A DNA stretch of 64,000 nucleotides from Styela clava (GCF_964204865.1 NC_135251.1:7378001-7442000); one strand, 5' to 3'; positions 23,701 to 33,800 are shown, counted from the first letter of the stretch. Made by a program: numbers and translations. Notes: generated from the sequence alone by a model not told the origin.

Positions 23701-26700
23701 TTAAAATTGGCATCAATAAGCTACGACAGAATGTGGCGCTCCAGAAGTGTGTGTACCAATATGGAGGTAACTAATTTTGTTCGCCTACTTTACATCAAAG
23801 TTATGAAACTCATGGCCAGAGGTATGTATATTTACTTGGCTAACACAGAGGGTCCCGACTCATATTACAACTAAAATAGGGAAAATCCGAATAAAATTAT
23901 GGCCTAACCCAGGGGTGGGCAACTTCTCTAGTCGGCGGGCCAGATGTTGGAAAATGAAGTTCTCGGCGGGCCGGATTATAACATGAATAGTATTCAATAT
24001 CTTAATCACATATTAAGAAAGAAAATTATAAATCGCGTTTAAAGTAAAGTTTGAACTACAAAAAATAGAGACCAAAAACACATAATGAATTTATCATAAT
24101 GTACTGAAAGTGTAATAATGTAATATCATAATGTACTGATGTACAGTCAGCGGGCTGGTCAAAATCACGTCGCGGCCCGGACTTGTAAACACACTACGGG
24201 AGTACCCAATATGTTATGGTAGCGGTTCTCAACCTTTTTTCCCATCGCCTATTTTGGAAACCCTATTCACTATGCATAAAAACTACTTTATTTGTTCAGT
24301 CCTCAATGGGTCCTTGACTAGTATAATGCACAAGTCGCACTCAAGCTTTTGTACAGTTTATGTGCGCATAAATGAGCATTATAGTCGTCGTAAATACATC
24401 GTAGAACCCCCCCCCCCCCCCCCCAACTCCCTCTTAAATAGGGAACATTTTCATTATTCTATCAATTTATTTCTTTTTCATAGGTTACCAACTATATGGG
24501 AATAGAATGGATGCGTCGCCATCTTGAGCCAGAGTTCAAAGTTCACGAGATCTCATTCCAAGACCCGAACCCGATGCATATCGACGCCACGTTCAACATA
24601 ATAGGACCTGGCTTGGTTCTCTCTAACCCAGATCGACCTTGCAATCAGGTAAGGATGCTCCCGTTGTATGTGTACCAGGTTAGAATTCGGGCATAATTTT
24701 ATTTAGTATTATTAAATTTTAGTATTAATGAGTTAGTTAACTTGTTGCCACAGTTAGACGCCACCGTTATCAAATTTTATTTAAAAAAGGCTTCTTCGGG
24801 CAGTTTCACTTTTGATTGAAAACACAATTATTGAAACGATTACAAAACATAAAACTCACGATTTCGGGATAATCAGAGAAGCGGCACGCTTACATAAAAA
24901 TGCCGACTTGACACGGGTCGCGGAAAATTTTAATATATTTGAAGGGGTCGCGAGCTTAATAGTGTTCATCACATGTGTTTCATAAATGCTGAACGATAAA
25001 GTGAACTTATTGACAGTTATATGCAGGCATGGATACAACGAATATAAATGTATATGTACCTCCGCTTACTTCGATGTTATTGGACACGTTTAGTGGACAT
25101 AACGATCGTTCTTGTTGTTCTTTGACACGTTTTGAAGAAATCGCTTTTCTCTTTGATTACTGGACCAATTGCCTTGAAATTTTCAGTGGTTAAAGATAAA
25201 AATTTTCTTCAGAAGGCTATTACTTTTTTGTTGTTGCTATGACGTCATCAAAATTATTGATATTAGGTGGCGCTACGTGTCCATATATTTGAGCATAGCT
25301 CTCTTGTATATTCATAAACGATCGTACGGATCTTTTGTATAAAGCCCCGCCAAAAAAAAACACTTAAAAAAAAATTGTTCAGTTAGGGTGAGGGCTAGGA
25401 AAGCAGATTCCGCTGAAAGATCATTTTTATTCCTAACCTAATGACGATCACTAATTTGCTATTTTAAAACGCGGGGGGTGGTGTTTTTCTAAAATCTCAC
25501 ATTTTCGCTTAAGTGTTGGAGCTTTCTACAAAAGATCCAATTGTAATTTGTTATGAGAGTTAATTTCAGTTGTGCAGTGTTCTACACTCTGGGCTCCGTT
25601 GTTTATATCCCGTGATTATTACATTATTGTATTGTAATCACTGATTATCATTGTCAACCAACAACGGACTGCATCCGTCCTACTGCATCAGTTACGAGTT
25701 GTTACGAGTATCAAACGGTGATTAAATTTAGCTATATTTAGTGACTTAATGAAATTATGTTCTTATGTTTGAGTTAAGATGTGTTTTTAGTTTCTGAAAG
25801 CCATGATTTTAGTTGTAATAAATAAACTGTCACAACATACTCATAAAACTATTCGTCTTTCTTCAGATTGAAATGTTCAAAAAAGCCGGATGGAAAATTG
25901 TCACAGCTGCAAAACCTGTAATTCCCGACTGTAAGTAAATGCAAATATTACCGAGCCAGCAGTGTTCCCTCTAAGGTGTGCGCGCGCACACAGCTTTCAG
26001 AGGCTGCGCACACGCATAGATTTACTGCGCACAGACCTATTTCGATGTAATGTAACAATGTGCTCGGTTGGCAGGTTGAGAAAGTTTGTTGTTGGCCCAC
26101 TTATTACCCGGTTAGAACACCAAAATTTCTGCGCACACATACTACAAAAAATTAGAGGGAACATACCGAGCCAGCTATGCTCAAATGTATGGACACGAAC
26201 ACCAAAGCGACGTAGTAGTCTGCCCTACCTATACCTGCGGTTACCAACGTTTTATGACTCGTGACTCACCCAGTGACGTATCTACATAAAATGGCGCCAA
26301 TGGCAAGGTTAAAAATGCGCTCCCTTGACCATTTCCCGACAATGTTTATCGACTGCAGTTGAATTAAGATACGTGTATGTTATTTTTGGACACGTTTAGT
26401 GGCCATAATGATCGTTTCAAAATTTTGTTGTTATTGTTATTTTCTTTCGTCATTATCATTGAAAAATCGCTTTTCTCTTCGAATACTGGACCAATTGCTT
26501 TGAAATTTTCAGTGGTGAAAGATAAAATTTTTCTCCAAAAGGCTATTACTTTTTTTTTCGCTATGACGTCATCAAAATTATTGCCATTGGCTGGCGTTAC
26601 GTATCCATATATTTGAGCATAGCTCTCTTGTTTAAGTAATATTATGAGTTTAAATGATTTCCAATTTGAAACTATTTTATTGAAATATTCTACAATTAAA

Positions 26701-29029
26701 ACTTTTTGCTGATTTTGCGCATCTATCCAAACGGCGCACATGGCATGAGCCACACCCTAGAAACGCCACTGGGCCCACTCCGGAGGTTTTCAGCACTTAT
26801 GACGCTCCTGTTCATCATTCCCGCGGAATTTGTAGTGTTATTTTGATTGATAGAATCCAAATCCCATTATGTTCAAGGTGTGGCTTTGGAATTAAGTTAG
26901 CGTGATGTCATTTCGTTTGAGTGAGAACAGAGTTATGCGCGAATAAGCTGCCTTTTAGTTTGGAAACTTTTTTTTTTAGTTTTAAACTCGGATTATATGC
27001 GAGGATATACGATAGTTACACCACAAGACTAACCATCTTTCTTTCATACAGCCCATCCACTATGGATGTCGTCAAAATGGCTTTCTATGAACGTTCTGAT
27101 GTTGGATGAGAAACGAGTTGTCTGTGATGCGAATGAGATTCCTACTATTAAAATGTTTGAAAGGCTGGGTAAGAGATTGTGATTCATTTGTAACTTACGA
27201 TAGGATATATTTTTATGCTCATCCCAGGGGTGAGAAGAACCGATAAGACAAACATAGTATAGGCTAGGGCTGGGCATTTTCGAATACCTGATGATTTCAG
27301 AATCGAATCGAATATTTTTTTCGAATCGAATCTCGAATACTTGGGAGATATATAATTGTATGTGACTTTCTTTTTGTATTGAGTCCTCCAGACACATAAA
27401 TTACTAGAAACGTAAAATACATCACTCAGACAGATTGCTGAGCGTTCACACACAATAAAAAACACGTTTTCATCAATACCTCACTACAAAAAATAGTCAT
27501 ACGTCAGAATTGCCTTGAAAAATTATGGCTTCAATAAAAAAAATTGAGAAATTTTCCTCGACAATTGGCGGAAAGGAAAAAAACAAGATGGCGGCGATTC
27601 GAAATTTCGTTCTGAACCGATTCGAATAATTTACTATTCGATTCGAATATTCGATTCGAAATGCCCAGCCCTAAGTATAGCCAGCCACGTCCTCTCACCA
27701 GTACATGTCAGGTATTGGATTAGTTAGCCAGTTATTTGTTTCAGATGCATGGACTTGATGATGAAAGAAGTCGTAACCGACAAGCGATTACGCACTTACA
27801 CTACGACGGCGAGGAGTCCAGCAATCCTCTTGCACATAACTATCCCTGCATGCGATTCAAACTTGCGAACTTGCGAAGAGTAATCAGGGGGGCGGTGGCG
27901 AGCGTATTTCAAACGCTAAGCACGATGCGCCACATCGCCGAGCCGATAAGACAATTTAAACATATGGCGTACCACGGCCTCTCGTCCGGTTACCAGTTCT
28001 TGTTGGGTATGTGACCAGTTAGCAAGTTACCAGTATTTGTTTCTGATGCATGGACTTGATGGTGGAGAAAGCCATAACCGACCAGCGGTTACGTGCAACA
28101 CCCTACGGCGGCGAGACGTCAAGCAATCCTCTCGCAGATAATCGAAAACACGAATCCTCTATGAGTAATCAGAAGTGCAATTAACGATTAGCACGATGCG
28201 CCGAGCTAATATTTTCAACTGACATTATGAGTCTAACCCTGACATGGGCAAACTGAAGCCCACGGGCCAAATCTGACCCGTTGGTTGATTCAATCTGGTC
28301 CGCCTGATGCTTCCACAAAAAAACTATGACGTTTTGATAACAAATATCCCACGGATTTTGTTGAGATTGCGATTATATTTAGTTTTGACACGAGGCTTAT
28401 TGTTTTCCACTTTTGCTCTTGTAGCACTGTAAATATTGTTCATAAAGTGTAACATTTTATGTGGATAGGATAGGATTTACATATTTATCCCGGGGGAGAG
28501 GAAAGCCGATAAGACGGCTTAACCTTATGGCGAACCCCGGCCTCTCGTCCGGTGACCAGTCCAGGTCGGGTATGGGATTAGTTAGTTATTTGTTTCGGAT
28601 GCATGGATTGATGGTGGAGGAAGCCGTAACCGACCAGCGGTTACGTGCAGCACCCTACGGCGGCGAGGAGTCCAGCAATCCTCTCGCACATGATCATCCC
28701 CGCATGGGATTCGAACCTGCGATCCCACGAAGGGTAATCAGAGATGCGGTGGCGTGCGTATTCCTAACGCTTAGCACGTTGCGCCACATCCCCGAGCCTG
28801 TCACACTTACATGGCCCGCTAGTCTGGGTGGGCAAAATTTTTGGCCCTTGGTCTGAAACCGTGCCCACCCCTGGTCCAATCTATATTTTGTTCCTTACGA
28901 AATTATTTCTTACATTAAGGTATTCAACCTATCAAAGTCAGTCTACGATATGCGAATTCCCTTGGCGGCGGTTTCCATTGCTGGACAACTGATGTTAGAC
29001 GAAGGGGAACACTGGAATCGTATTTTTGA
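14639..29029 (+). CDS. GATM: Glycine amidinotransferase (AGAT), exons 2-9; first exon missing
   Basis: AGAT transfers the amidino group of arginine to glycine, giving guanidinoacetate and ornithine; this is the first step of creatine synthesis, normally in the mitochondrial intermembrane space. The eight exons recognised here splice in consistent phase with AG acceptors and GT donors and give 365 residues, from [19 protein letters not shown] to [12 protein letters not shown] and stop. This covers nearly all of the mature enzyme (human precursor 423). The catalytic triad region is intact: Asp in EPCFDAADF (codon 17805), His in NPMHIDATF (codon 24577) and Cys in GGGFHCWT (codon 28979). The transit-peptide exon was not recognised upstream. 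Introns carry many transposon remnants but no disruption of the frame, so the gene appears functional. Confidence 0.97.
14880..14965. mobile_element. Very short hAT-like MITE in GATM intron 2
   Basis: 86 bp with inverted ends cagtgatccccaac and gttggggaccactg. No target duplication was found. Confidence 0.6.
15328..15538. mobile_element. Fold-back family derivative, next to an exon
   Basis: Contains aagaagtatgtgtaccaata, the central gacaatccccgaactcgta block and ends 'catactatgggagtacc'. The left arm is altered. It ends 18 bp before the first base of GATM exon 3. Confidence 0.75.
15557..15752 (+). CDS. GATM: GATM exon 3
   Basis: 65 codons plus one base, between tttatag and gttcgt. Encodes [19 protein letters not shown] to VRRPDIVDW and TPDFKAK, as in known AGATs. 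Confidence 0.97.
15764..16195. mobile_element. hAT-type MITE (ggggtcggcaacc end)
   Basis: Left end gcgggggtcggcaacct; the right part has gcgggccggattatag. The interior (tcgaataaaatatagattta, tttcctcattgcatctca) matches, inverted, the MITE at 32664-33013. Confidence 0.75.
16197..16440 (-). mobile_element. tRNA-derived SINE, diverged
   Basis: Carries the tail 'atatttatcccgg', 'ggcctctcgtccggttacca' and the degraded B-box region (gatttcgaacct). It lies in GATM intron 3. Confidence 0.8.
16812..17002 (+). CDS. GATM: GATM exon 4
   Basis: Starts in a split Gly codon and ends in phase 0 at gactgc|gtgagt. Encodes [32 protein letters not shown] and [12 protein letters not shown], highly conserved in AGAT. 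Confidence 0.97.
17040..17290. repeat. Tandem repeat, 74-75 bp unit with tgacgtca
   Basis: Four units, each with the palindrome tgacgtca or its decayed form tggcatca, at 17049, 17123, 17198 and 17273. Other shared parts are 'aaataaaaact' and 'ttccgtcatc'. Intronic. Confidence 0.88.
17721..17858 (+). CDS. GATM: GATM exon 5
   Basis: 46 codons in phase 0 between ttacacag and gtatta. Encodes [19 protein letters not shown] and the catalytic-Asp segment [13 protein letters not shown] to FAQRSQ. Confidence 0.97.
17980..18670. repeat. Low-complexity ggttcc/cgactc repeat, with a nested fold-back element
   Basis: Contains repeated ggatcg, ggttcccgactc and cgactccgac blocks near both ends, suggesting a decayed MITE. 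It is interrupted by the fold-back copy at 18447-18550. Ends are uncertain. Confidence 0.4.
18447..18550. mobile_element. Short fold-back element
   Basis: About 104 bp: left arm gcttccgtagtattcgta and tggcgcaca, right arm tgcgccattttgatacg and aatactacggagg. It is a near-palindrome with little loop. Confidence 0.75.
19140..19628. mobile_element. hAT-type MITE with cagtggttcccgaac ends
   Basis: 489 bp with ends cagtggttcccgaac and gtttgggaaccactg, flanked by gtttagct on the left and gttagct on the right, a slightly decayed 8-bp duplication. It lies in GATM intron 5. Confidence 0.85.
19898..20041. mobile_element. Fold-back family derivative
   Basis: Shares 'gcgcttcagaagtatg', the central agacagtccccaaactcgta block and the end 'aatacgggagtacc' with other members. 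The left arm is deleted. Confidence 0.7.
20202..21790. repeat. Degenerate local duplications in GATM intron 5
   Basis: At least three diverged copies of a block with agataacacattg, 'gagttgcg' and cgttttagcaaacgcaaa (about 20235, 21010, 21630). A block with aagacac and taatgtcaaacg occurs twice (20755, 21120). A hAT fragment is nested inside. Confidence 0.65.
20353..20606. mobile_element. hAT-type MITE fragment
   Basis: Left end cagggggatccaaggtt; right end with gggcccgcgggcctggg and tagaccacttg. Typical of hAT-type non-autonomous ends, though no exact duplication is seen. Confidence 0.6.
22022..22556 (+). repeat. Dispersed repeat R1, tandem dimer
   Basis: Two head-to-tail units (about 22022-22308 and 22309-22556). 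Each has ttagatgcacgcgatatc (or its variant), ccag..cctattgattttgg, 'gtgtcactatggagtaa' and 'cgataagtcttcggtc'. A short tttg run lies near each start. Confidence 0.82.
22596..23495. mobile_element. hAT-type MITE region
   Basis: Left end caggggtgtgcaaattacgg with gcgggccggatcc; right end with ccgcgggccgcggtttggga. No target duplication matches, so these may be two overlapping fragments. Confidence 0.5.
23735..24206. mobile_element. Fold-back element split by a MITE
   Basis: The left part (gcgctccagaagtgtgtgta to ggcctaaccc) and the right part (acactacgggagtacc) belong to the fold-back family. A hAT-type MITE starting caggggtgggcaac separates them. Confidence 0.78.
23910..24184. mobile_element. 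hAT-type MITE nested in a fold-back element
   Basis: Starts caggggtgggcaacttc, contains gcgggccggattata, and ends about gtcgcggcccggact. Boundaries come from the break in the surrounding fold-back copy. Confidence 0.7.
24405..24426. repeat. Poly-C tract upstream of GATM exon 6
   Basis: A cytosine run of about 18 bases, some 60 bases before the exon 6 acceptor. It is a likely site of length variation or assembly error. Confidence 0.9.
24484..24648 (+). CDS. GATM: GATM exon 6
   Basis: 55 codons in phase 0 between ttcatag and gtaagg. Encodes [35 protein letters not shown] (catalytic His) and [10 protein letters not shown]. Confidence 0.98.
25078..25307 (+). mobile_element. MITE family M copy
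   Basis: About 230 bp sharing ttggacacgtttagtgg, 'tggaccaattgc', 'attttcagtggt', 'gctatgacgtcatcaaaatt' and 'gagcatagctctcttg' with copies at 26381 and 33520. Confidence 0.8.
25867..25930 (+). CDS. GATM: GATM exon 7
   Basis: 21 codons plus one base between cttcag and gtaagt. Encodes [20 protein letters not shown] and D. Confidence 0.96.
25960..26166 (+). mobile_element. hAT-type MITE with cagtgttccctctaa end
   Basis: 207 bp with ends cagtgttccctctaa and ttagagggaacatac and an exact 8-bp duplication cgagccag (25952-25959, 26167-26174). It is the same family, in opposite orientation, as 49988-50254. Confidence 0.88.
26381..26630 (+). mobile_element. MITE family M copy
   Basis: 250 bp, closely similar to 25078-25307. 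It starts at ttggacacgtttagtgg and ends at gagcatagctctcttg. Confidence 0.8.
27052..27168 (+). CDS. GATM: GATM exon 8
   Basis: Completes a split Ser codon after tacag and ends in a split Gly codon at g|gtaaga. Encodes [20 protein letters not shown] and [16 protein letters not shown]. Confidence 0.97.
27220..27944 (-). mobile_element. tRNA-derived SINE split by a MITE
   Basis: The SINE tail side (gagaagaaccgataagacaa) and the remainder (ctctcaccagtacatgtcag to the head ending gccgag) are separated by the MITE at 27263-27672. Confidence 0.8.
27263..27672. mobile_element. hAT-type MITE, ttcgaat-rich, nested in a SINE
   Basis: Ends tagggctgggcattttcga and tcgaaatgcccagcccta; many gattcgaat motifs lie near both ends. 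Flanks tagtatag (27255-27262) and aagtatag (27673-27680) fit an 8-bp duplication with one change. Confidence 0.85.
27945..28208 (-). mobile_element. tRNA-derived SINE
   Basis: Begins gataagacaatttaaaca, includes cacggcctctcgtccggtta and the 'accagcggttacgtg' block, and ends in a degraded head. It directly follows another SINE. Confidence 0.8.
28238..28873. mobile_element. hAT-type MITE split by a SINE
   Basis: Left end cctgacatgggcaaactgaa; right end ccgtgcccacccctg. The break lies at the SINE 28466-28798. The left interior (tttgttgagattgcgattat) matches sequence at 33800-33900. It ends 46 bases before GATM exon 9. Confidence 0.72.
28466..28798 (-). mobile_element. tRNA-derived SINE, near full length
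   Basis: Complete order: ggataggatttacatattta tail, body, ggattcgaacctg B-box and 'gcttagcacgttgcgcca' head. Only a few differences from the copy at 3226 are visible. Confidence 0.9.
28920..29029 (+). CDS. GATM: GATM exon 9 (last)
   Basis: Completes the split Gly codon after attaag. Encodes [20 protein letters not shown] with the catalytic Cys, then [12 protein letters not shown] and a TGA stop. Confidence 0.97.
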
Positions 29030-29395
29030 AGTAAACACTGTATTTCCGTGTGTGGAATGGACTTTGAACACTTGCCGCTTTTCGTTACGATGTGAACACT
29101 GATTATTGTTGAATGGGAAATTTAGCAAATACATTTCTTTCTTCAAAGCCGGGCAATTCCGGTTAAAAAAACGACCTTTTTTTGTTTTTAGGGGGTGATG
29201 TTGGATTACAAGAAAATTCTCCAATTTAAAATTTATCAAAGATCGGCCGATAGGGGTGTGGCAGAGGCGTACACGGGAATTCGTTGGGGGGGAGTTAAAA
29301 AGTTGTTAACGTCATGATATTACGTGATTTTTTGTGTTTTACGCAACGGTAACATATATACTGTGACGTCATATTAAAACGCATTTTGAAGTCCC

Positions 29396-29401
29396 AATAA
29401 A
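29396..29401 (+). promoter_or_regulatory. Possible GATM polyadenylation signal
   Basis: AATAAA about 370 bases after the GATM stop. It is one of several A-rich candidates; no transcript evidence is available. Confidence 0.35.
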
Positions 29402-30567
29402 TTTTCCGTATTTTGGAATAAATGAAATATTTTTAAAATCTGCGTAAACTACAAAATTAATCACAACCGCGTATATTTGTTAACAAATATCTTTAATTTG
29501 AAAACAACCGATAAGCTCGAAGCTTTAATAAAACGTAATTAAAAATTAACTTCCATTTTACATTGCAAAACATTAAGATCAAAATTATCGATCATTTTTT
29601 AAAAATAAACGAATCTGTGATGAAAGAGATTCGAAAATTGTAAAATATATAACAATTATTAGAGTATTAGGACACAAACTTTAAATAATATAAATTAGTA
29701 TATTTTGTTTTAAAGTTGAGGGAGTATGGTTTTTAGACTTGGGAAAATCATTTTTTTTAATGTTTTCAACCTTTCAAACGCATAAAATTTAGGACAAAAA
29801 TTATTACCCTAATGAAGAAAATTTGAAAACAACTTAAAAATGAACAACAGAGAGTTACTCGAATATATGGACACGAAAGTCAAAACAAAGTAGGGTAGTG
29901 CAGGAGTCGGCAACCTGCGGGCCGGATGTATAATACAGACAAAAATTGTTTTTTTTTTATATCTCAAAAGGGGTCCGACCCGCAATTTTCCCTAATAAAT
30001 TCTCGTTAAGTGCAAAATAACGATTAAATGAGCTTACTCTGCGAGCGCGTAGCGTGGTCATTCAGTATATACATGCCCAGGCTTTCCATGGGACATATTA
30101 TGCTGTCCCATCCCACCTCCTGGGATTCCCATTGGAATAAAATTCAATAAAAATTATTAAATCCAGGTTTAGCGTCTACTAAATAAGACTACATGTACGA
30201 AGAGACATGCAAAACAACAAACTTTATATTTATAAATAAATAATATACATGTGTCCATCAGCCCCTTCACGAAGTCTATTGTTAATGCTGAATATATTTT
30301 GCTCTTTATTACTTACAATAAAGCTATGCTGAAATATATGGACACAAAATCCATAACGAAATGTTTCACCATCATTTCCCCCAAAATCATACGGTTTTCG
30401 GTCCCACGTGTCCCATGGGAAATACAAATGTGTCCCATCCCATGGGACGTTTCCCATGGACAAGCCTGTATATATCATCTAAATTGTACAGTATTTTTGT
30501 TTGATAAACTCAATAATTTGCCCTAAAATTATCACGAGGTCCACAGCGGCTGCAAAGATGCGATGAC
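29402..30567. other. Intergenic between convergent GATM and the CUB-like receptor
   Basis: AT-rich. It contains a hAT-type fragment with gtcggcaacctgcgggccgg (about 29903-30000) and a MITE (30077-30467). No gene is seen. Confidence 0.5.
30077..30467. mobile_element. MITE with caggctttccatggga ends
   Basis: 391 bp. Left caggctttccatgggacat with tcccatccca; right tcccatgggacgtttcccat with ggacaagcctg. It is rich in tcccatggga palindromes. No target duplication is resolved. Confidence 0.65.
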
Positions 30568-30817
30568 TTAGAGTCGGCGCTGGGGCAGAGTTTCGGGCAG
30601 GATGTAATGTGGCTCTGACGACGAAGAACAAGCAACGTATTCTCCTTCATTATGACGTAACACCGGGTTCATTGTAGTGTATTCAGTCTCACTCGTGACA
30701 GCTGCCGGATTATATTCACCAATTTCCTCGTAAATAACAGTGGATGCGTTAGCTGGTTGCGGGGTACCTAATTCTTGAATTGGAATCCCATGGTCTTCTT
30801 GTCGATGTACAAGTTTC
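30568..30817 (-). CDS. CUB-like receptor exon 5: cytoplasmic tail
   Basis: Begins after tatag with one base that completes Arg347. Encodes 82 residues to TAA, with five tyrosines in short motifs: VIYEEI, GEYNPA, TEYTTM, GEYVAC and PHYILP. The open frame and matching splice phase support the assignment. Confidence 0.78.
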
Positions 30818-33800
30818 CTATAAAATTATATAGTAGGTATAATATGATTAAAGTATTTACTTTTTAGCAGGTGCTTATTAAGCCTTTTTACCTTTAGGGC
30901 ACCTATTCACTCCTTTTACGTTCCGAAAAAGGCACGGCACGAGATTCAATGATTTATAACGATATGTAAGCTACACCCTGGGTGAACAGTGGGCATGGGA
31001 CACGAACTCAAGATGTGTTAAACTGCGATGTCAATACAGTTAAGAAAACGTTCCAACCTAAGGTCATCGCCTAATTTTATAAAGTTACGATATTTGTTAA
31101 CATATATAATGGCGTCAATGAAATCCGAAAAGTAGATCATCGGCATAAGAGACGATTTCCCGACTCAGCAAGATATTATAGCTGTCTTCACAAGTGAAAT
31201 TTTGCACTCGGTGCTATAAGCTACGGAAACCACGAAGGTTTTGGAATGAGTACCGCGTTTCCCCAAAAATAGGACTTGGTCTTCTTTCAATTTTCTTTCG
31301 AAAAATAACACTAAGGACTATTTTTGTGGGAGATGTCTTTTATATTTTGTTATCAAAGCAGAGAATTAAGAAATTTTCAAACATACAAAACATGGAAACA
31401 GATATCCATTTACTTATAAATAACACGTTTTTATTCATAATAACTGCTAAACATAGGTTATTATTCATTTAAAACGTGTAGGAGAGATTTCTTGCTATTG
31501 ACTAGGTCAAAATAAATTTCGCGCTATCGACTAGGTCTTATTTTGAAGGGAGGGCTTGTTTAATTATCATTTTAAAAAAAGAGTTTTTTTATTTTTCAGA
31601 CAAGCTCTTATTTTTGGGGTAACACGGTATGTCATTGTCTAGATTAGGTGTTTTTGAAACCGACTACCTAGGTAGGCGGAAGGAACGTAGTACCAGGTTA
31701 GAGTTTGGCCATAATTTCAGGTACAAATACTACGTGAGTCTCTCGGCTAATCCCCGAACTTGTAATAGAACTAAAATAAGTAATATTGAAAAAAAAAATT
31801 ATGGCCTTACTCTAACCTGGTACACATACTACGTTCCGGTGTCTGCCATCTTGGTTCACACACTACGGGAGTACTAAAATATTAACTTGATACCATACAC
31901 GAGGATAACGTTACTTATAGTGAATTAACTGCGATTTCAAATACGCAACTCTAAATTTATTCTCCAAATAGGGTGAGTCTACTCTCAACGCTGCGATGAA
32001 ATGTTGTAGAAGTTACAATGCGATAGTGAATTACCTTTTCTTCCAATGAATATAGACTCCGACCACCACGATTTGCAATATGAATGCGAACACAATTGAG
32101 CCGACAATAATCCCGATGGTCAGGTAAGGTATGGCCGCAGGATCATCTTCCGATTGGTCGGTAGAAACCAGATCATTTACTGATTGGTCAGTAGGTTTGA
32201 GAGAATTTTGTGATTGGTTAGTTGGTTTGAGAGAATTTTGTGATTGGTTAGTTGATTTCAGAGAATTTTGTGATTGATTAGTTGGTTTGAGAGAAGTTTG
32301 TGATTGGTCAGTAGGTTTGAGAGAACTTTGTAATTGGTTAGTTGGTTTGGGAGAAGTTTGTGATTGGTCAGTAGGTTTGAGAGAACTTTGTAATTGGTTA
32401 GTTGGTTTGAGAGAAGTTTGTGATTGGTCAGTAGGTTTGAGAGAACTTTGTAATTGGTTAGTTGGTTTGAGAGAAGTTTGTGATTGGGCAGTAGGTTCGA
32501 GACGAAATTTTCTTCGAATCGTAGTTGTGGGTAAGGTGGTTGTTGTCGAGGTCGACGTGGTCGTTGGTGATTTCAATGGTTTACCTGAAAGTTTAGATTA
32601 ATATAAAATTATCGTATGTTATGGACCGTATGTATGGATCAGGTAGTGTTTTATGCTCTATTGCAGGGGTCGGCAACCTGCGGGCCGGATTCGGCATAAA
32701 TGGCAACAAAACACAGAAAAGTTGATGCTAAGTGCAAAGGGTTCAATAGCGTAAAAAATATTCAAATGGGATTAATATTTTGAGATGCAATGCAATGAGG
32801 AAATAAATCTATATTTTATTCGAGAGATGTATCACTGCTTGATTTTATCATAAAATGGACCTCCTGAAGTATGCGCACCAATTTGTTGCACAACCTGAAA
32901 TCAGGTTGTGTACCAAGTTAGGGTTCAGGTTATGCGATATCTTGGACTTCAGGAGTACCATAAAAGTATCATCCGTTCGGTTTACAACTTTCTAAAAATA
33001 TGTGCGACCCCTGCTTTGTCGCATACAATCAATAACGGTACTCCTGAAGTATGTGCACAAAGATGTCGCACAACCTGAACCCTAACCTGGTACACAACCT
33101 GAGTTCAGGTTGTGCGCCATCTTGGTGCGCATACTTCAGGAGGTCCCTTAAAACCAGTACCGGTATTTGCGTCTTATGGTCCGAGGTGTTTTCGTATGAA
33201 TAAAAACCCAATCGAAATTTATTGACCGTTGGTCTCTTAATACAGTGCGCAGTCCGCGCTCTGAATTTCGTACAGTTTGTGTCCATATAACTGTATCGCA
33301 ATAACACCCAAAGGATGTTAGTAAAATCACACCAAATACGAATAAATCTTAACATGTCCAGTGGTGGTAAATTTGCTCAGACGTGATTTTAATTCTGAGT
33401 GAATGCGCGTGGCCTTACTTGAAGCAAATTCGTATAATAAAGTAGGATATAGACTCAGCTGACATGAGCAAACCACAGTAATTTGATCTGGCCCGCTTGA
33501 TTCTACCACAACCAAACTAACAAGAGAGCTATGCTAAAATATATGGACACGTAGAGTCACATAATTTTGATGACGTCATAGCGAAAAAAAAAGTAATAGC
33601 CTTCTGGAGAAAAATTTTATCTTCAACCACTGAAAATTTCAAAGCAATTGGTCCAGTATTCGAAGAGAAAAGCGACTTTTTAAAAACGTGTCAAAGAACA
33701 ACAACAACAACAACAACATAATATTGAAACGATCGTTATGTTCACTACGTGTTCAAAAACAAATTTTGATGTTTTAGCTAAAGAAATAGCCCAAGGAATT

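Larger units (their letters stand above)
30818..32034. other. Receptor intron 4
   Basis: 1.2 kb holding a taccgtg-type MITE and a fold-back copy, otherwise AT-rich sequence without coding potential. Confidence 0.6.

Noticed and set aside
26364-26753. 129-codon open frame on the minus strand
   Set aside because: It lies over a family M MITE copy, which recurs at 25078 and 33520 without keeping a frame.
32133-32492. CRISPR-like or satellite repeat
   Set aside because: The units are contiguous without spacers and stay in frame in a coding exon; it is a coding minisatellite.
32287-32601. Plus-strand open frame of 104 codons with VCDWSVGLRELCNWLVGL repeats
   Set aside because: It is the antisense shadow of the receptor stalk repeats; the minus-strand reading has splice sites, a membrane span and phase agreement.
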